A DNA stretch of 64,000 nucleotides from Streptomyces sp. NBC_00271 (GTDB taxonomy: Bacteria > Actinomycetota > Actinomycetes > Streptomycetales > Streptomycetaceae). Under the pieces are notes generated by a model. The model worked only from the letters and a program-made list of their open reading frames with translations, was not told the DNA's origin and ran no database searches. The DNA lies in assembly GCF_036178845.1 (NCBI RefSeq), contig NZ_CP108070.1, positions 9,548,001 to 9,612,000 of the forward strand, in the 5' to 3' direction. The translations under genes and the position numbers were made by a program. The number at the start of each line of letters is the position of its first letter. Position 1 is the first letter of the stretch. Below, one piece after another: positions 1-7,858 of this stretch.

Positions 1-330
1 GGCGTGCGCGCCGAACGGTTCGGTTCTGAATCCCGTGCACCAGTCGGCCCACCTGCCGCGTGCCCGGCACAGCAGGACGGTGGCCACGGAACGCTGGAGG
101 CAACCGAGGCCCGCGCAGCGGGTACTGACCGAGACGACGGAGCGGCGGGCCCGCGCCACCTCGGCGTATCCGGCGGGGTGGGACCCCTTGCTGACCACGC
201 CCAGCACGCGGTGCAGTCGGGCCGGCGGCAACCGGACCAGCAGACGGGCCGCCCCCGCGGCGCACCGGGGGGCGAGCTGCCGGTACCAGGGCAGCCGCGG
301 GGCCTGTTCGGCCACGGCGGGGGTGGTCAC
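1..330 (-). CDS. mslB2: Lasso peptide B2 leader peptidase (partial, runs off left edge)
   Basis: Reads on the minus strand from a GTG at 330 to the window edge with no stop, so the C-terminus is missing. About 110 residues are visible. They end in a transglutaminase-like protease core with a CLQRS motif, whose Cys is the expected nucleophile, and a GAHA stretch at the edge carrying the expected His. B2 proteins cut the leader from lasso precursors. The start overlaps the stop of the RRE gene (GTGA), giving translational coupling in the order precursor, cyclase, RRE, protease. The call rests on motif and context. The symbol follows the MS-271 cluster because the precursor core matches that peptide. 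Confidence 0.88.
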   Translation of the reverse strand, partial: MTTPAVAEQAPRLPWYRQLAPRCAAGAARLLVRLPPARLHRVLGVVSKGSHPAGYAEVARARRSVVSVSTRCAGLGCLQRSVATVLLCRARGRWADWCTGFRTEPFGAHA

Positions 331-590
331 GAGGCCACCTCCACGAGCTTGGCCGCGCTGAGCGCGTCGATGAGGGCCTGGACGTCCTGCCGCGCCTGGT
401 CGTCGCTGACCGGGGCCGCGGCGCACAGGCCGGCGGCGGCCGCGTCGGGCGCCTCTCCGTCGAGGAGTTGACGTAGGACGCCCGCGCCGGAGTGGTTCAG
501 CTGCCAGTAGCGGCCGCGGCGCCCGTCGAGCAGGACGGCCCCGGTGTCGACGACGGTGAGGGTGACGTCGCGGGCGAGGGTCAGCTTCAT
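327..590 (-). CDS. mslB1: Lasso peptide B1 / PqqD-like RiPP recognition element protein
   Basis: 87 residues, the usual size for a stand-alone RRE (PqqD family). It begins MKLTLARDVTL and carries the family pattern of two beta strands around LDGRRGRYWQLN followed by a winged-helix part ending KLVEVAS. RRE proteins bind the leader of the precursor and deliver it to the B2 protease. The ATG overlaps the cyclase stop (ATGA at 587-590) and the stop overlaps the B2 start, so all three genes appear translationally coupled. Separate B1 and B2 genes are typical of actinobacterial lasso clusters. Confidence 0.9.
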   Translation of the reverse strand: MKLTLARDVTLTVVDTGAVLLDGRRGRYWQLNHSGAGVLRQLLDGEAPDAAAAGLCAAAPVSDDQARQDVQALIDALSAAKLVEVAS

Positions 591-2428
591 CGGAGTTCTC
601 CCGTAGGCGTGTTCCGGGCGGGTGGCAGGGGGTGTGTCTCCGGGTGTGTCCGCAGCCAGCTTTCGCAGGCCACGGTGGTGTCGATCGGCTGAAGGTGATG
701 GGACATCGGCCCCGGGTTCAGCACCGCGGACCGGAAGGCCGCCGGGTCGATGAGGCCGAGCCGGGCGAGCTGGGAGTCCTCGCACAGCTCCAGGATCCGG
801 GCCCGGTTGCGGGCCAGGCCCCGGAACGCCTCCGCGCTGAACTCGCCCTTGTCGCGGCGGCCCAGGATGTCCGCGGGGACGAGACCCTGTGCGGCCGAGG
901 TGAGCAGCGGCTTGAACCGCCCGCCGAGCAGGCGCTCGTCGATCCGGGTGGCCAGGGCCGCCTCCACCACCCGGTCGTCGAGGAAGGGCGCGTCCCAGGT
1001 GATGCCGGTGTCCCCGAGGGCGGTGTTGACCTGGCGGACGGTGGTTCCCTCGAAGACGAGTGAGGCGAGCGCCTGGTGCCGGGCCCGGTCGGTGTCCAGG
1101 GGTCCGGGCCCCTCGGTGGCGGCGTCGGTGAGCAGGGCACGGACCGCGGCCACGGCGTCGGGGGTCGCCCAGGCCGGCATGCGGGGCGCGAACACCCAGC
1201 CGAAGTCGGGTTCGTCGACGGGCGGGGGCGGGGCGTCGATGCGGGCGGCGACCCGGCCGAGGTTCCGCGCGAACGTCGACCGGTCGAGCAGCGAGCGTAC
1301 GGTCGCCCGCCACGGCCAGCGATTGGCCAGCCGGTAGCGGTTGACCAGCCGCAGGCCGCCGACCGGTGTGGCCCGGGCCAGGGACCAGGCGCAGGCGGGC
1401 ATCCGGCCGAACAACTCGTCACCGCCGAAGCCGGTCAGGTGCAGTGTGGCGCCCTCCGCCGTGGCCCGCTTGGCCAGGTCCTGGATGTGGGCCAGTCCGG
1501 AGGCCCAGGTCGAGGGACCTTCCGGGGCGGCGCCCACGAGGTCGGCGGTGTAGCCGATGTCGAACAGGTTCTCGGCGCGGTCGGCGGACAGCGTGTGGTG
1601 CCGGGCCGCCGGCAGGCACTCCGCGGCCCGGTGGGCCCACATCGTGTCCGCGTTGGCGCTGTCGATCGGCATCACGTGGTACGTGACCAGGTCGGCCCCG
1701 GCCGCGTGGGCGAGGAAGCACAGTGAGGTGGAGTCCAGGCCGCCGGACAGGTCGGCGCTGAGGGTGCCGCCCGCGGCGACCCGGGTCGTGATCGCGTCGT
1801 CCAGCGCCGCACGGACGGCGGCCGCTCCCTCCGAGAGCGTGAGCGCCGGCTCCGGGAGTTCCCACCAGCGGATCTGCCGGGCCCGGCCGTCCGGGTCCAG
1901 TTCCAGCCAGTGGCCGGTGGTGAGCGCCTCGACGCCCCGGCGGACGGGGCGTTGGGCGAGAGGCCAGGGTGGTCCGCCCGGCGCCAGCAGGCGGGCGGCG
2001 AGCGCGGTCTCGTCGAGGCCGGCGCCGGTCAGCCGCAGCAGGGGTTCCACCCCGCTCGCGGCGACGGTCACCCCGTCGACGACGGCCGTGAAGATCTGTC
2101 GTACGCCGACGACCGAACCCTGCACCCTGGTCCTGCCGTCCAGTGACACCGCCAGGTGGACGGCGCCGGGCAGCCGGGACGCGATCGCGTCCACGTCGTG
2201 CAGCGAGCGCAGTCGGCCGAGTGCGGCCGTCGCGGCGGTCTCGTGGAGCCGGGTGCGGCCCAGTACGACCATCCGCCGTGGGCCCGCTTCGACGACGACG
2301 GCCTCGGCCTCGGGCCAGTCGCCGACGATCCAGGGCCGCCCCGACGCGTGGTCGACGCGCCGCGTCGCCCGCAGCCGGCCGGCCGCCGCGGCACCGGCCG
2401 GGCAGTCCGGAAGAACCACGAATTCCAT
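587..2428 (-). CDS. mslC: Lasso peptide macrolactam synthetase (asparagine synthase-like cyclase, C protein)
   Basis: 613 residues, the normal length for lasso C proteins. An N-terminal glutamine-amidotransferase-like region is followed by an asparagine-synthetase domain with the ATP pyrophosphatase motif SGGLDSTS about one third of the way in, and GFGGDELFGR further on. It adenylates the side-chain carboxylate of the ring acidic residue (Asp9 of the core here) and closes the macrolactam on the Cys1 amine. I chose the ATG at 2428 because GAGG lies about 6 bases upstream; an in-frame GTG at 2446 sits directly on a purine run with no spacing. It lies 73 nt downstream of the precursor, separated by a strong stem-loop. 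Confidence 0.92.
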   Translation of the reverse strand: MEFVVLPDCPAGAAAAGRLRATRRVDHASGRPWIVGDWPEAEAVVVEAGPRRMVVLGRTRLHETAATAALGRLRSLHDVDAIASRLPGAVHLAVSLDGRTRVQGSVVGVRQIFTAVVDGVTVAASGVEPLLRLTGAGLDETALAARLLAPGGPPWPLAQRPVRRGVEALTTGHWLELDPDGRARQIRWWELPEPALTLSEGAAAVRAALDDAITTRVAAGGTLSADLSGGLDSTSLCFLAHAAGADLVTYHVMPIDSANADTMWAHRAAECLPAARHHTLSADRAENLFDIGYTADLVGAAPEGPSTWASGLAHIQDLAKRATAEGATLHLTGFGGDELFGRMPACAWSLARATPVGGLRLVNRYRLANRWPWRATVRSLLDRSTFARNLGRVAARIDAPPPPVDEPDFGWVFAPRMPAWATPDAVAAVRALLTDAATEGPGPLDTDRARHQALASLVFEGTTVRQVNTALGDTGITWDAPFLDDRVVEAALATRIDERLLGGRFKPLLTSAAQGLVPADILGRRDKGEFSAEAFRGLARNRARILELCEDSQLARLGLIDPAAFRSAVLNPGPMSHHLQPIDTTVACESWLRTHPETHPLPPARNTPTGELR

Positions 2429-2463
2429 GTCGCCTCGTTCCCCCACTCCTCGTTGCCCCGGGT

Positions 2464-2493
2464 GGTGCCGGTGCGTGTGAACGCACCGGCACC
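2464..2493 (-). promoter_or_regulatory. Perfect 13-bp stem-loop between lasso precursor and cyclase
   Basis: Two perfect 13-base arms (2464-2476 and 2481-2493) enclose a 4-base loop. There is no T-run after the stem in the direction of transcription, so it is unlikely to be a simple full terminator. A plausible role is attenuation or 3'-end protection of the precursor message, giving more precursor than enzyme; that role is inferred from position only. Confidence 0.7.
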
Positions 2494-2501
2494 GGACGTG
2501 A

Positions 2502-2630
2502 TCACCAGAAGCAGACGATCGCGTAGCCGCAGCCGGCGAAGTCGTTGCAGCTTCCGACGCCGAGGCACTTCGTGAGCTCCTCGAAGTCGCCGACTTCCTG
2601 GAGCATGGGGGGTTCGTAGATCGCGGACAT
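2502..2630 (-). CDS. mslA: Lasso peptide precursor, siamycin I/MS-271 type
   Basis: A 42-residue ORF missed by length-filtered gene calling. A 21-residue leader (MSAIYEPPMLQEVGDFEELTK, with the usual Thr two residues before the cut) is followed by a 21-residue core starting CLGVGSCND and ending YAIVCFW. The core has Cys at 1, 7, 13 and 19 and Asp at 9, the class I pattern: ring Cys1-Asp9 and two disulfides. It agrees at every position with the published siamycin I/MS-271 core as I remember it (Val4, Ile17, C-terminal Trp). The RBS GGGAGGA lies about 6 bases before the ATG. In MS-271 the final Trp is the D form, made by an epimerase that would lie left of this window if present. Siamycins are known to affect fusion of enveloped viruses and Gram-positive quorum sensing or cell wall synthesis. 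Confidence 0.96.
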   Translation of the reverse strand: MSAIYEPPMLQEVGDFEELTKCLGVGSCNDFAGCGYAIVCFW

Positions 2631-2706
2631 GGGGGTCCTCCCGTATCGGATCGGTCAGGCCGACCTTGTTCGGCCTGTGATCTGCCACGGAAGTTACGGG
2701 GCTGAA

Positions 2707-2758
2707 TGTCCCACCGGCATGGGGCAGTTGTCCCACGCCCGTCCTGTCAGCTGTCCCA
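2707..2758 (-). promoter_or_regulatory. Three phased TGGGACA direct repeats upstream of the lasso precursor
   Basis: On the plus strand TGTCCCA begins at 2707, 2729 and 2752, i.e. spacings of 22 and 23 bp (two helical turns). As TGGGACA they read toward the precursor start 77-128 bp away. The outermost copy lies within the last codons of the ABC permease gene. Same-face direct repeats are typical binding arrays for LuxR/NarL-type response regulators, one of which is encoded at 5846-6538. The link between the two is an inference. Confidence 0.55.
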
Positions 2759-3499
2759 ACGGCGCTGGCGCACCCAGCCCCATGCGAGGGCGGCGACGGT
2801 CCAGGCGAGCAGCACCGTGAAGCCGAAGGCCGTGTGTGGGGAACGGACGGTGAGCAGTTCGTTTCCCGCCTGGTCGGGGAAGTACCGGGCCATCTCCTTG
2901 GTCGCCCCGATGAGGGACAGGATGTGTGTCCCGGCGAGCACCATAGGCAGCAGCACGGCCAGGGGTACGACGGCGTTGCGGGCGATCGCCGCGATACCGG
3001 CCGCGAACAGGCACATCAGGGTCAGATAGACGACCGCCCCGGCCAGGGCGCGCGGGACTCCGCTCGCACCGAGCGAGGAACCGTGGGACCCGAGGGCCGC
3101 CTGCGTGGCCAGATAGCCGAGGACGGTGACGGGGACGGACACGGCGATCGCCGCCAGGGCGGTGACTCCCATCTTCGCCGCGTAGAGCCGCCCGCGCCGG
3201 GGTACGGCGAGCAGCGAGACACGGATCATGCCGGACGTGTACTCGCTGGTGACGACGAGCACGCCGAACACGATCAGCGCCAACTGGCCGTAGAGGATGC
3301 CGTCGAGACCGGCCTGCTCCGGGGTGAAGTCGGAACGAAGGCTCGGGTTGTCGGACTCCAGCGCCTTCTTCGCGGACCAGCCGTCGAGGGCGGCGATGAG
3401 GACGCTGACCGCGGCGAACAGCAGCAGCGAGATCTGGGTGCCGCGCAGGCCGCGCAGCTTGGTGGTCTCGGCGCGGACGGCCGCGAGGGTCTCAGACAT
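2747..3499 (-). CDS. ABC transporter permease of the lasso cluster
   Basis: 250 residues with about six hydrophobic segments (for example LALIVFGVLVVTSEY and VPLAVLLPMVLAG), typical of ABC-2 type single-domain permeases. The ATG at 3499 overlaps the ATPase stop by 8 bases and has AGGA about 8 bases upstream. Its position directly before the precursor suggests it exports the mature lasso peptide or gives self-protection with the upstream ATPase. The substrate is inferred from context; ABC-2 permeases are otherwise hard to assign. Confidence 0.85.
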   Translation of the reverse strand: MSETLAAVRAETTKLRGLRGTQISLLLFAAVSVLIAALDGWSAKKALESDNPSLRSDFTPEQAGLDGILYGQLALIVFGVLVVTSEYTSGMIRVSLLAVPRRGRLYAAKMGVTALAAIAVSVPVTVLGYLATQAALGSHGSSLGASGVPRALAGAVVYLTLMCLFAAGIAAIARNAVVPLAVLLPMVLAGTHILSLIGATKEMARYFPDQAGNELLTVRSPHTAFGFTVLLAWTVAALAWGWVRQRRWDS

Positions 3500-4415
3500 G
3501 GGTGTTCCTGCCTTCCTCACCCAGGGCGTGGTGGCCTTCTCCGATGACGTCGAGGAAGGTCTCCTCCAACGACCCTGCGTGGGTGGCGAGTTCGTCGAGC
3601 GGGAAGCCGCCCGCCGCGGCGATCCGGCTGACGTCCACGGCCGCCATGCCCACGACGTCCAGGCCGCCGCCGGGGACGCGGCTCACAGTGGCGCCGCGAC
3701 CTTCCAACTCCCTGCCGAGCCGGTCGGGTTCGGCGGTGCGGACCCGGACGTACGACCGTCCGTGGCGCTCGATGAAGTCCGACATCCCCGTGTCAGCGAG
3801 GAGCTGGCCCCCGCTGATGACGACCAGGTGATCGGCGACCAGGGCCATCTCGCTCATCACATGGCTGGAGATGAGGACGGTACGGCCCTCGGCGGCCATC
3901 GAGCGCAGCAGGTCGCGCAGCCAGCGGATGCCCTCGGTGTCCAGGCCGTTGACCGGTTCGTCGAGCACCAGCACGGGCGGGTCGCCGAGGAGCGCGGCGG
4001 CCAGGCCCAGCCGCTGGCCCATGCCGAGGGAGAAGGTGCCGGTCCGGCGCCGGGCCGCGTCCGTGAGCCCGACCGCCTCCAGGACCTCGGCGACCCGGCC
4101 GCGGGCGATCCGGTTGCTCTGGGCGAGCCAGCGCAGATGGTCGCGCGCGGTCAGGCCGCGGTGCGGGGCCGAGGTCTCCAGCAGGGCGCCGATGTGGCGG
4201 AGGGGGTAGGCCAGGTCGCCGTAGGCGTGCCCGTCGATCCGCGCGGTTCCGGCGTCGGGGCGGGTCAGGCCCAGCATCATCCGTAGGGTGGTCGACTTCC
4301 CGGCGCCGTTGGGGCCGAGGAAGCCGGTGACGGCTCCGGGCCGCACCGTGAAGGTCAGGCCGTCCACTACGGTGGCCGGCCCGTACCGCTTGGTCAGGTT
4401 CTGGACGTCAATCAC
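3492..4415 (-). CDS. ABC transporter ATP-binding protein of the lasso cluster
   Basis: 307 residues from a GTG reading VIDVQNLTKRYG. Walker A GPNGAGKST lies near residues 34-42, with signature FSLGMGQR, Walker B LVLDEP and the H-loop in SSHVMSE. The C-terminal extension resembles drug/bacitracin exporter ATPases (DrrA/BcrA type). An upstream in-frame ATG at 4472 would add 19 arginine-rich residues with no family match. It pairs with the permease, whose gene overlaps its 3' end. Likely function is export of, or resistance to, the lasso peptide. Confidence 0.87.
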   Translation of the reverse strand: MIDVQNLTKRYGPATVVDGLTFTVRPGAVTGFLGPNGAGKSTTLRMMLGLTRPDAGTARIDGHAYGDLAYPLRHIGALLETSAPHRGLTARDHLRWLAQSNRIARGRVAEVLEAVGLTDAARRRTGTFSLGMGQRLGLAAALLGDPPVLVLDEPVNGLDTEGIRWLRDLLRSMAAEGRTVLISSHVMSEMALVADHLVVISGGQLLADTGMSDFIERHGRSYVRVRTAEPDRLGRELEGRGATVSRVPGGGLDVVGMAAVDVSRIAAAGGFPLDELATHAGSLEETFLDVIGEGHHALGEEGRNTHV

Positions 4416-4561
4416 GCGACGAGTCTGGCCGCGCCGGCCGCACCACACATCGGACCGGGGTCGGGACGGCACGGGCCGGTTTCGCGGACCGGACCCATAC
4501 CGCAGTATGAGACCGTTTCAGCCATATGCGGTGGGCGGGATGTATGGCGGTTGGCGTGGCA

Positions 4562-5695
4562 CTAGTACGGCAGTGTTGCGAGGATCCGGAAGCCCGCGCC
4601 GGGGCGGGGGCCCGCCGTGAGGGTCCCGCCGTGCGCGACGGCCCGTTCCCTCATCCCGACGAGCCCCATGTCGCCGCCGGGCACGGTCGGCCGGTGCCCG
4701 GGTCCGGGGCCGTCGTCGGTGACGCCGATCGTCAGCACGCCGTCCTGCGCGGTGACGCTGACCAGGCAGCGGGTCGGGGCAGCGTGTTTGACGACGTTGG
4801 TCAGCGCCTCCTGGACGATCCGGAACGCGGTCAGCGCGACCCCGTCGGGCGGTTCCTCGGCGCAGTCGGAGCGCAGGTCGACACTGACGCCCGCCGCCTC
4901 GGCCGTACGGACGAGAGAGGGCAGGTCCGACAGCCCGGGGACCGGCTGGAGGTCCTGCTGCTGGTCGACGGGTTCCCGGCGCAGCACCTTGAGGGTGGCC
5001 CGCATGTCGCGCAACGCCCTGCGGCTGATGTCCTCGATGACTGTGAGGGCCTCTCTGGCCTCCTCGGGGTGGGTGGCGATGACGTGGTTGGCAACCCCGG
5101 CCTTGATCGCGATCAGGCCCACGCTGTGGGTGACGACGTCGTGGATGTCCCGGGCGATCCTCATGCGTTCTTCGACCTTGGCCTGCTCGGCCGCCTGCAC
5201 GATGGTCCGCCGCAGGCTCTCGCGTCGCTCCCGTACGGCCGTCCCTGCGGCCCACGTCGCCCCCAGCACCAAGAGCCCGAACAGCAGTTGCACCGCCAGG
5301 GTGCCGCCTGTGTAGTGCTGCCCGCCCGTCACCGTCAGCAGGGCCGCGCCCGCCGTGCTCGCCCCGCCGACGATCACCGCCGACCGCCCCAGCTGCCGTC
5401 GCCGTGTCGTCGCGACCAGGTACAGGGCGTAGGCCGCGGAGAGGAAGACGGCAGGGCCGAGACCGGCGGCCAGCGCCACGCAGGACGCGACGAGGACGAT
5501 CGCGAACACCGGGACGGGCCACAGCCGCCGTACGGCGAGCGGCAGCGCGGTGGCGAACGAGAGCAGCGACACGGTCAGGCCACCGGGCGCACCGCCGCTG
5601 TCGGGCCGTACCAGCGTCAGTTGCGGAAGCAGGGCGAACCCGAGGGCCGCCGCCCCGTCGAGGAGGACCAGGCGTCGGCGCGAGACATCTCCCAT
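4562..5695 (-). CDS. Membrane sensor histidine kinase (NarL/DesK-type, HisKA_3)
   Basis: 377 residues. An N-terminal membrane part with about five hydrophobic segments (residues roughly 10-155) has no large extracellular domain. A HisKA_3 dimerisation segment carries RDIHDVVTHS (phospho-acceptor His185), followed by an HATPase domain with the N box (AFRIVQEALTNVVKHA) and G box (DDGPGPGH). Kinases of this class pair with LuxR-type regulators. The only regulator nearby is the divergent gene 151 bp away, whose receiver lacks the expected acceptor Asp, so the cognate partner is uncertain. It sits just upstream of the ABC exporter genes in the same orientation. Confidence 0.88.
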   Translation of the reverse strand: MGDVSRRRLVLLDGAAALGFALLPQLTLVRPDSGGAPGGLTVSLLSFATALPLAVRRLWPVPVFAIVLVASCVALAAGLGPAVFLSAAYALYLVATTRRRQLGRSAVIVGGASTAGAALLTVTGGQHYTGGTLAVQLLFGLLVLGATWAAGTAVRERRESLRRTIVQAAEQAKVEERMRIARDIHDVVTHSVGLIAIKAGVANHVIATHPEEAREALTVIEDISRRALRDMRATLKVLRREPVDQQQDLQPVPGLSDLPSLVRTAEAAGVSVDLRSDCAEEPPDGVALTAFRIVQEALTNVVKHAAPTRCLVSVTAQDGVLTIGVTDDGPGPGHRPTVPGGDMGLVGMRERAVAHGGTLTAGPRPGAGFRILATLPY

Positions 5696-5845
5696 GTCCC
5701 GAACCTATGCGCCTGATCAGCCGGACGTCCAACACGGCCGGAACAGGCCCATGACCGCCTAAGTCGGTGCGGTCCGTCCGATTCGTCTGCTTAGGCTGTC
5801 ACCGTCTCTGCAGGCGTTCAACGCTTACCACGGGGGTGCAAAGCT

Positions 5846-6538
5846 ATGCGGATCAACCTGTTCATCCTCAGTGAGGACCCGGTGTCCCTGGCCGGACTCG
5901 AGGCGATCGTCGAACAGGACGACAGCGTCAACCTCATCGGCACAGCGGTCGACGAGTCCCACGGCCTTCGATGTCTGGAGAACAACCCGCTCCGCCCGGA
6001 CGTCGTGCTCATAGGTGAACCGCCGTCAAAACGCGCCATCTGCAGGAACGTTGCGTGGATCGTCTCCCTGTACCGCCAGGAGAAGTCACGGCCACAGATC
6101 GTCGTGGTGTCGCAGAACGACTACGACGACGTGATCGTCTCCGCCCTCCGTCTCGGCGTGAACGGGTATCTCGCGCGGATCGCGTCCCCGGAGGAACTGT
6201 TTCAGTCCCTGCACATCGTGGCGCGCGGGGGTGCCGCGTTCAGCCCGACGATCGCGGCTCGCTTCAGCAGGTTCTTCGCCACCATGCAAAGACTTCCCGA
6301 GCCGCCCGAGTTCTCCCAACTGACCAGCAGGGAGACCGAGATACTGGAACTGCTCGCGGACGGCATGAACAACCGTCAGATCGCCCGGCGCCTCTTCCTC
6401 GCGGAGAAGACCGTACGCAACTACGTCTCCCGCATCTTCAGCAAACTGGAGGTGCACGATCGGGCCGCCGCCGTACTGCGCGCACGCGACGCCGGTTTCG
6501 GCGACCAGCCCGACACCGTACTGCCCCAACACGCTTGA
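5846..6538 (+). CDS. LuxR/NarL-family regulator with an atypical receiver domain
   Basis: 230 residues: an N-terminal receiver-like domain (about 1-120) and a LuxR HTH (LTSRETEILELLADG through KTVRNYVSRIFSKL, about 150-215). The acidic pair is retained (E10, D11), but the position where the phospho-acceptor Asp is expected, after DVVLI, is Gly57, and the conserved Lys region reads GYLARIA with no Lys. It therefore may not be controlled by normal phosphotransfer and could respond to a ligand or be constitutive. It lies at the outer edge of the lasso cluster, divergent from the kinase, and is the natural candidate to bind the phased repeats before the precursor. Confidence 0.88.
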   Translation: MRINLFILSEDPVSLAGLEAIVEQDDSVNLIGTAVDESHGLRCLENNPLRPDVVLIGEPPSKRAICRNVAWIVSLYRQEKSRPQIVVVSQNDYDDVIVSALRLGVNGYLARIASPEELFQSLHIVARGGAAFSPTIAARFSRFFATMQRLPEPPEFSQLTSRETEILELLADGMNNRQIARRLFLAEKTVRNYVSRIFSKLEVHDRAAAVLRARDAGFGDQPDTVLPQHA

Positions 6539-6760
6539 CAACGCCAGGAGATCGAGCGCGCGGCCCTCTGGTCCGTCCGTCGAACTGTCCCGCCTCGCCT
6601 TCCACGATTCCTCGAAGTTCCGCTTCGGTCCCGGCAAGCTCACCCAGGCCATGGACGCCGAGGAGAATGAAGGCAGCCAGCCGGACGGCCTCCGTCAATC
6701 TGAGCTGGGAAAACACCCCGAGAGCGTGGTCCCTGCCGGTCGTCCGACAGGGTGAGCCGC
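6539..6760. other. Intergenic segment, no gene recognised
   Basis: This 222-bp gap between the lasso-cluster regulator and the LacI gene has short open frames on both strands, but none has a convincing RBS, family motif or codon pattern. It marks the border between the lasso cluster and the sugar-uptake genes. Confidence 0.5.
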
Positions 6761-7783
6761 CTATGGCTTGGGCACGGGTTGCTCCCCCGAGCCTCGGACG
6801 ATCAGTCGTGTGGGAACGGTGATGGTGCGGGCGCGGGAGCGGTCGCCGTCGAGTCGTGCCAGCGCCGTGGTCGCCGCTGTTCTGCCGAGTTCTTCCGCGT
6901 CCTGGGCGACGACGGTCAGGGCCGGTTCGAGTGCCTCGGCCAGCGATACGTCGTCGAAGGCGACGACGGCGACATCCTTGCGCTTGCTGCGGGCCAGTTC
7001 GGCGACGATGCCCAGCGCCATGATGTTGTTGCCGGCGAACAGGGCAGTGGGGGGATCGGCCAGGCCGAGGAGCTGGGAGGTCGCGGCCTCGGCGCCCTGC
7101 TGGTCGTGGGCGTTGATGACGAGTGAGCGGTCGTAGGGGATGTCGGCCTCCTGCAGCGCGGAGCGGTAGCCGGCCAGACGTTCACGGCGGGTGTACAGCT
7201 TCGGGGGCAGGTCGCCGACGAAGCTGATGCGCCGGTGACCGTGGGCGATGAGGTGGGCGACGCCGTCGTGGGCTCCGGCGCGGTTGGAGCTGACGATGCT
7301 GTCCGTGGCGAGGCCGGCTCCGGGGCGGTCGAGGAAGACGACGGGCAGTCCCGCCGTGCGGTGGGACTTGAGGTGGGAGTGGTCGGCGCCGACGGACGGA
7401 ACGACGATCAGGATGCTGACCCGCCGGGCGAGGAACTTGTCCGTCAGGGCGCGTTCGCGATCGGGGTCGTCCGCGGAGGAGCCCATGAGCAGGGTCAGTC
7501 CGCGGTCGCGGACGGTGTCCTCGATGGCGCGGGCCACGGCTCCGAAGAAGGGGTTGGCGAGGTCGGGAATGACCAGGCCGATGGTGGTGTCCGGGCCGCC
7601 GACGCGGATGTTGCGGGCCATGAGGTTCGGCTGGAAGCCGAGCTTGGCCACTGCGGCCAGTACCTGTTCCCTGGTCTGCGCGGAAGCGGGTCCGTCCTCG
7701 TTGAGGACTCGGGAGACCGTCTTGGCGCTGACGCCGACTTCGCGGGCGACGTCGGCCAGGGTGGGGCGGCGGTTCGCTGCCAT
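6761..7783 (-). CDS. LacI-family transcriptional regulator of the adjacent sugar genes
   Basis: 340 residues. The N-terminal LacI HTH reads TLADVAREVGVSAKTVSRVLN (residues about 8-28) with a hinge helix near QPNLMARNIR, followed by a periplasmic-binding-protein-like effector domain. It lies 75 bp downstream of the ABC ATPase gene on the same strand, so it may belong to the transporter operon and control it. Four copies of a TGTCATCG-centred operator occur in the neighbouring promoters (10892-10921 and 12126-12155), fitting the symmetric CG-centred sites of this family. The effector is probably a sugar or sugar phosphate. Confidence 0.92.
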   Translation of the reverse strand: MAANRRPTLADVAREVGVSAKTVSRVLNEDGPASAQTREQVLAAVAKLGFQPNLMARNIRVGGPDTTIGLVIPDLANPFFGAVARAIEDTVRDRGLTLLMGSSADDPDRERALTDKFLARRVSILIVVPSVGADHSHLKSHRTAGLPVVFLDRPGAGLATDSIVSSNRAGAHDGVAHLIAHGHRRISFVGDLPPKLYTRRERLAGYRSALQEADIPYDRSLVINAHDQQGAEAATSQLLGLADPPTALFAGNNIMALGIVAELARSKRKDVAVVAFDDVSLAEALEPALTVVAQDAEELGRTAATTALARLDGDRSRARTITVPTRLIVRGSGEQPVPKP

Positions 7784-7858
7784 GGAGAAACCGTCTCCTG
7801 AGGGCTCTCGGTTCCGGCCGCGGCCTCGGCCGGAAACTGCGAGAGCTGGGTTGTGCTG

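Noticed and set aside
6438..6716. Minus-strand frame across the end of the lasso regulator
   Set aside because: It overlaps the LuxR gene antisense and shows no recognisable domain or RBS.
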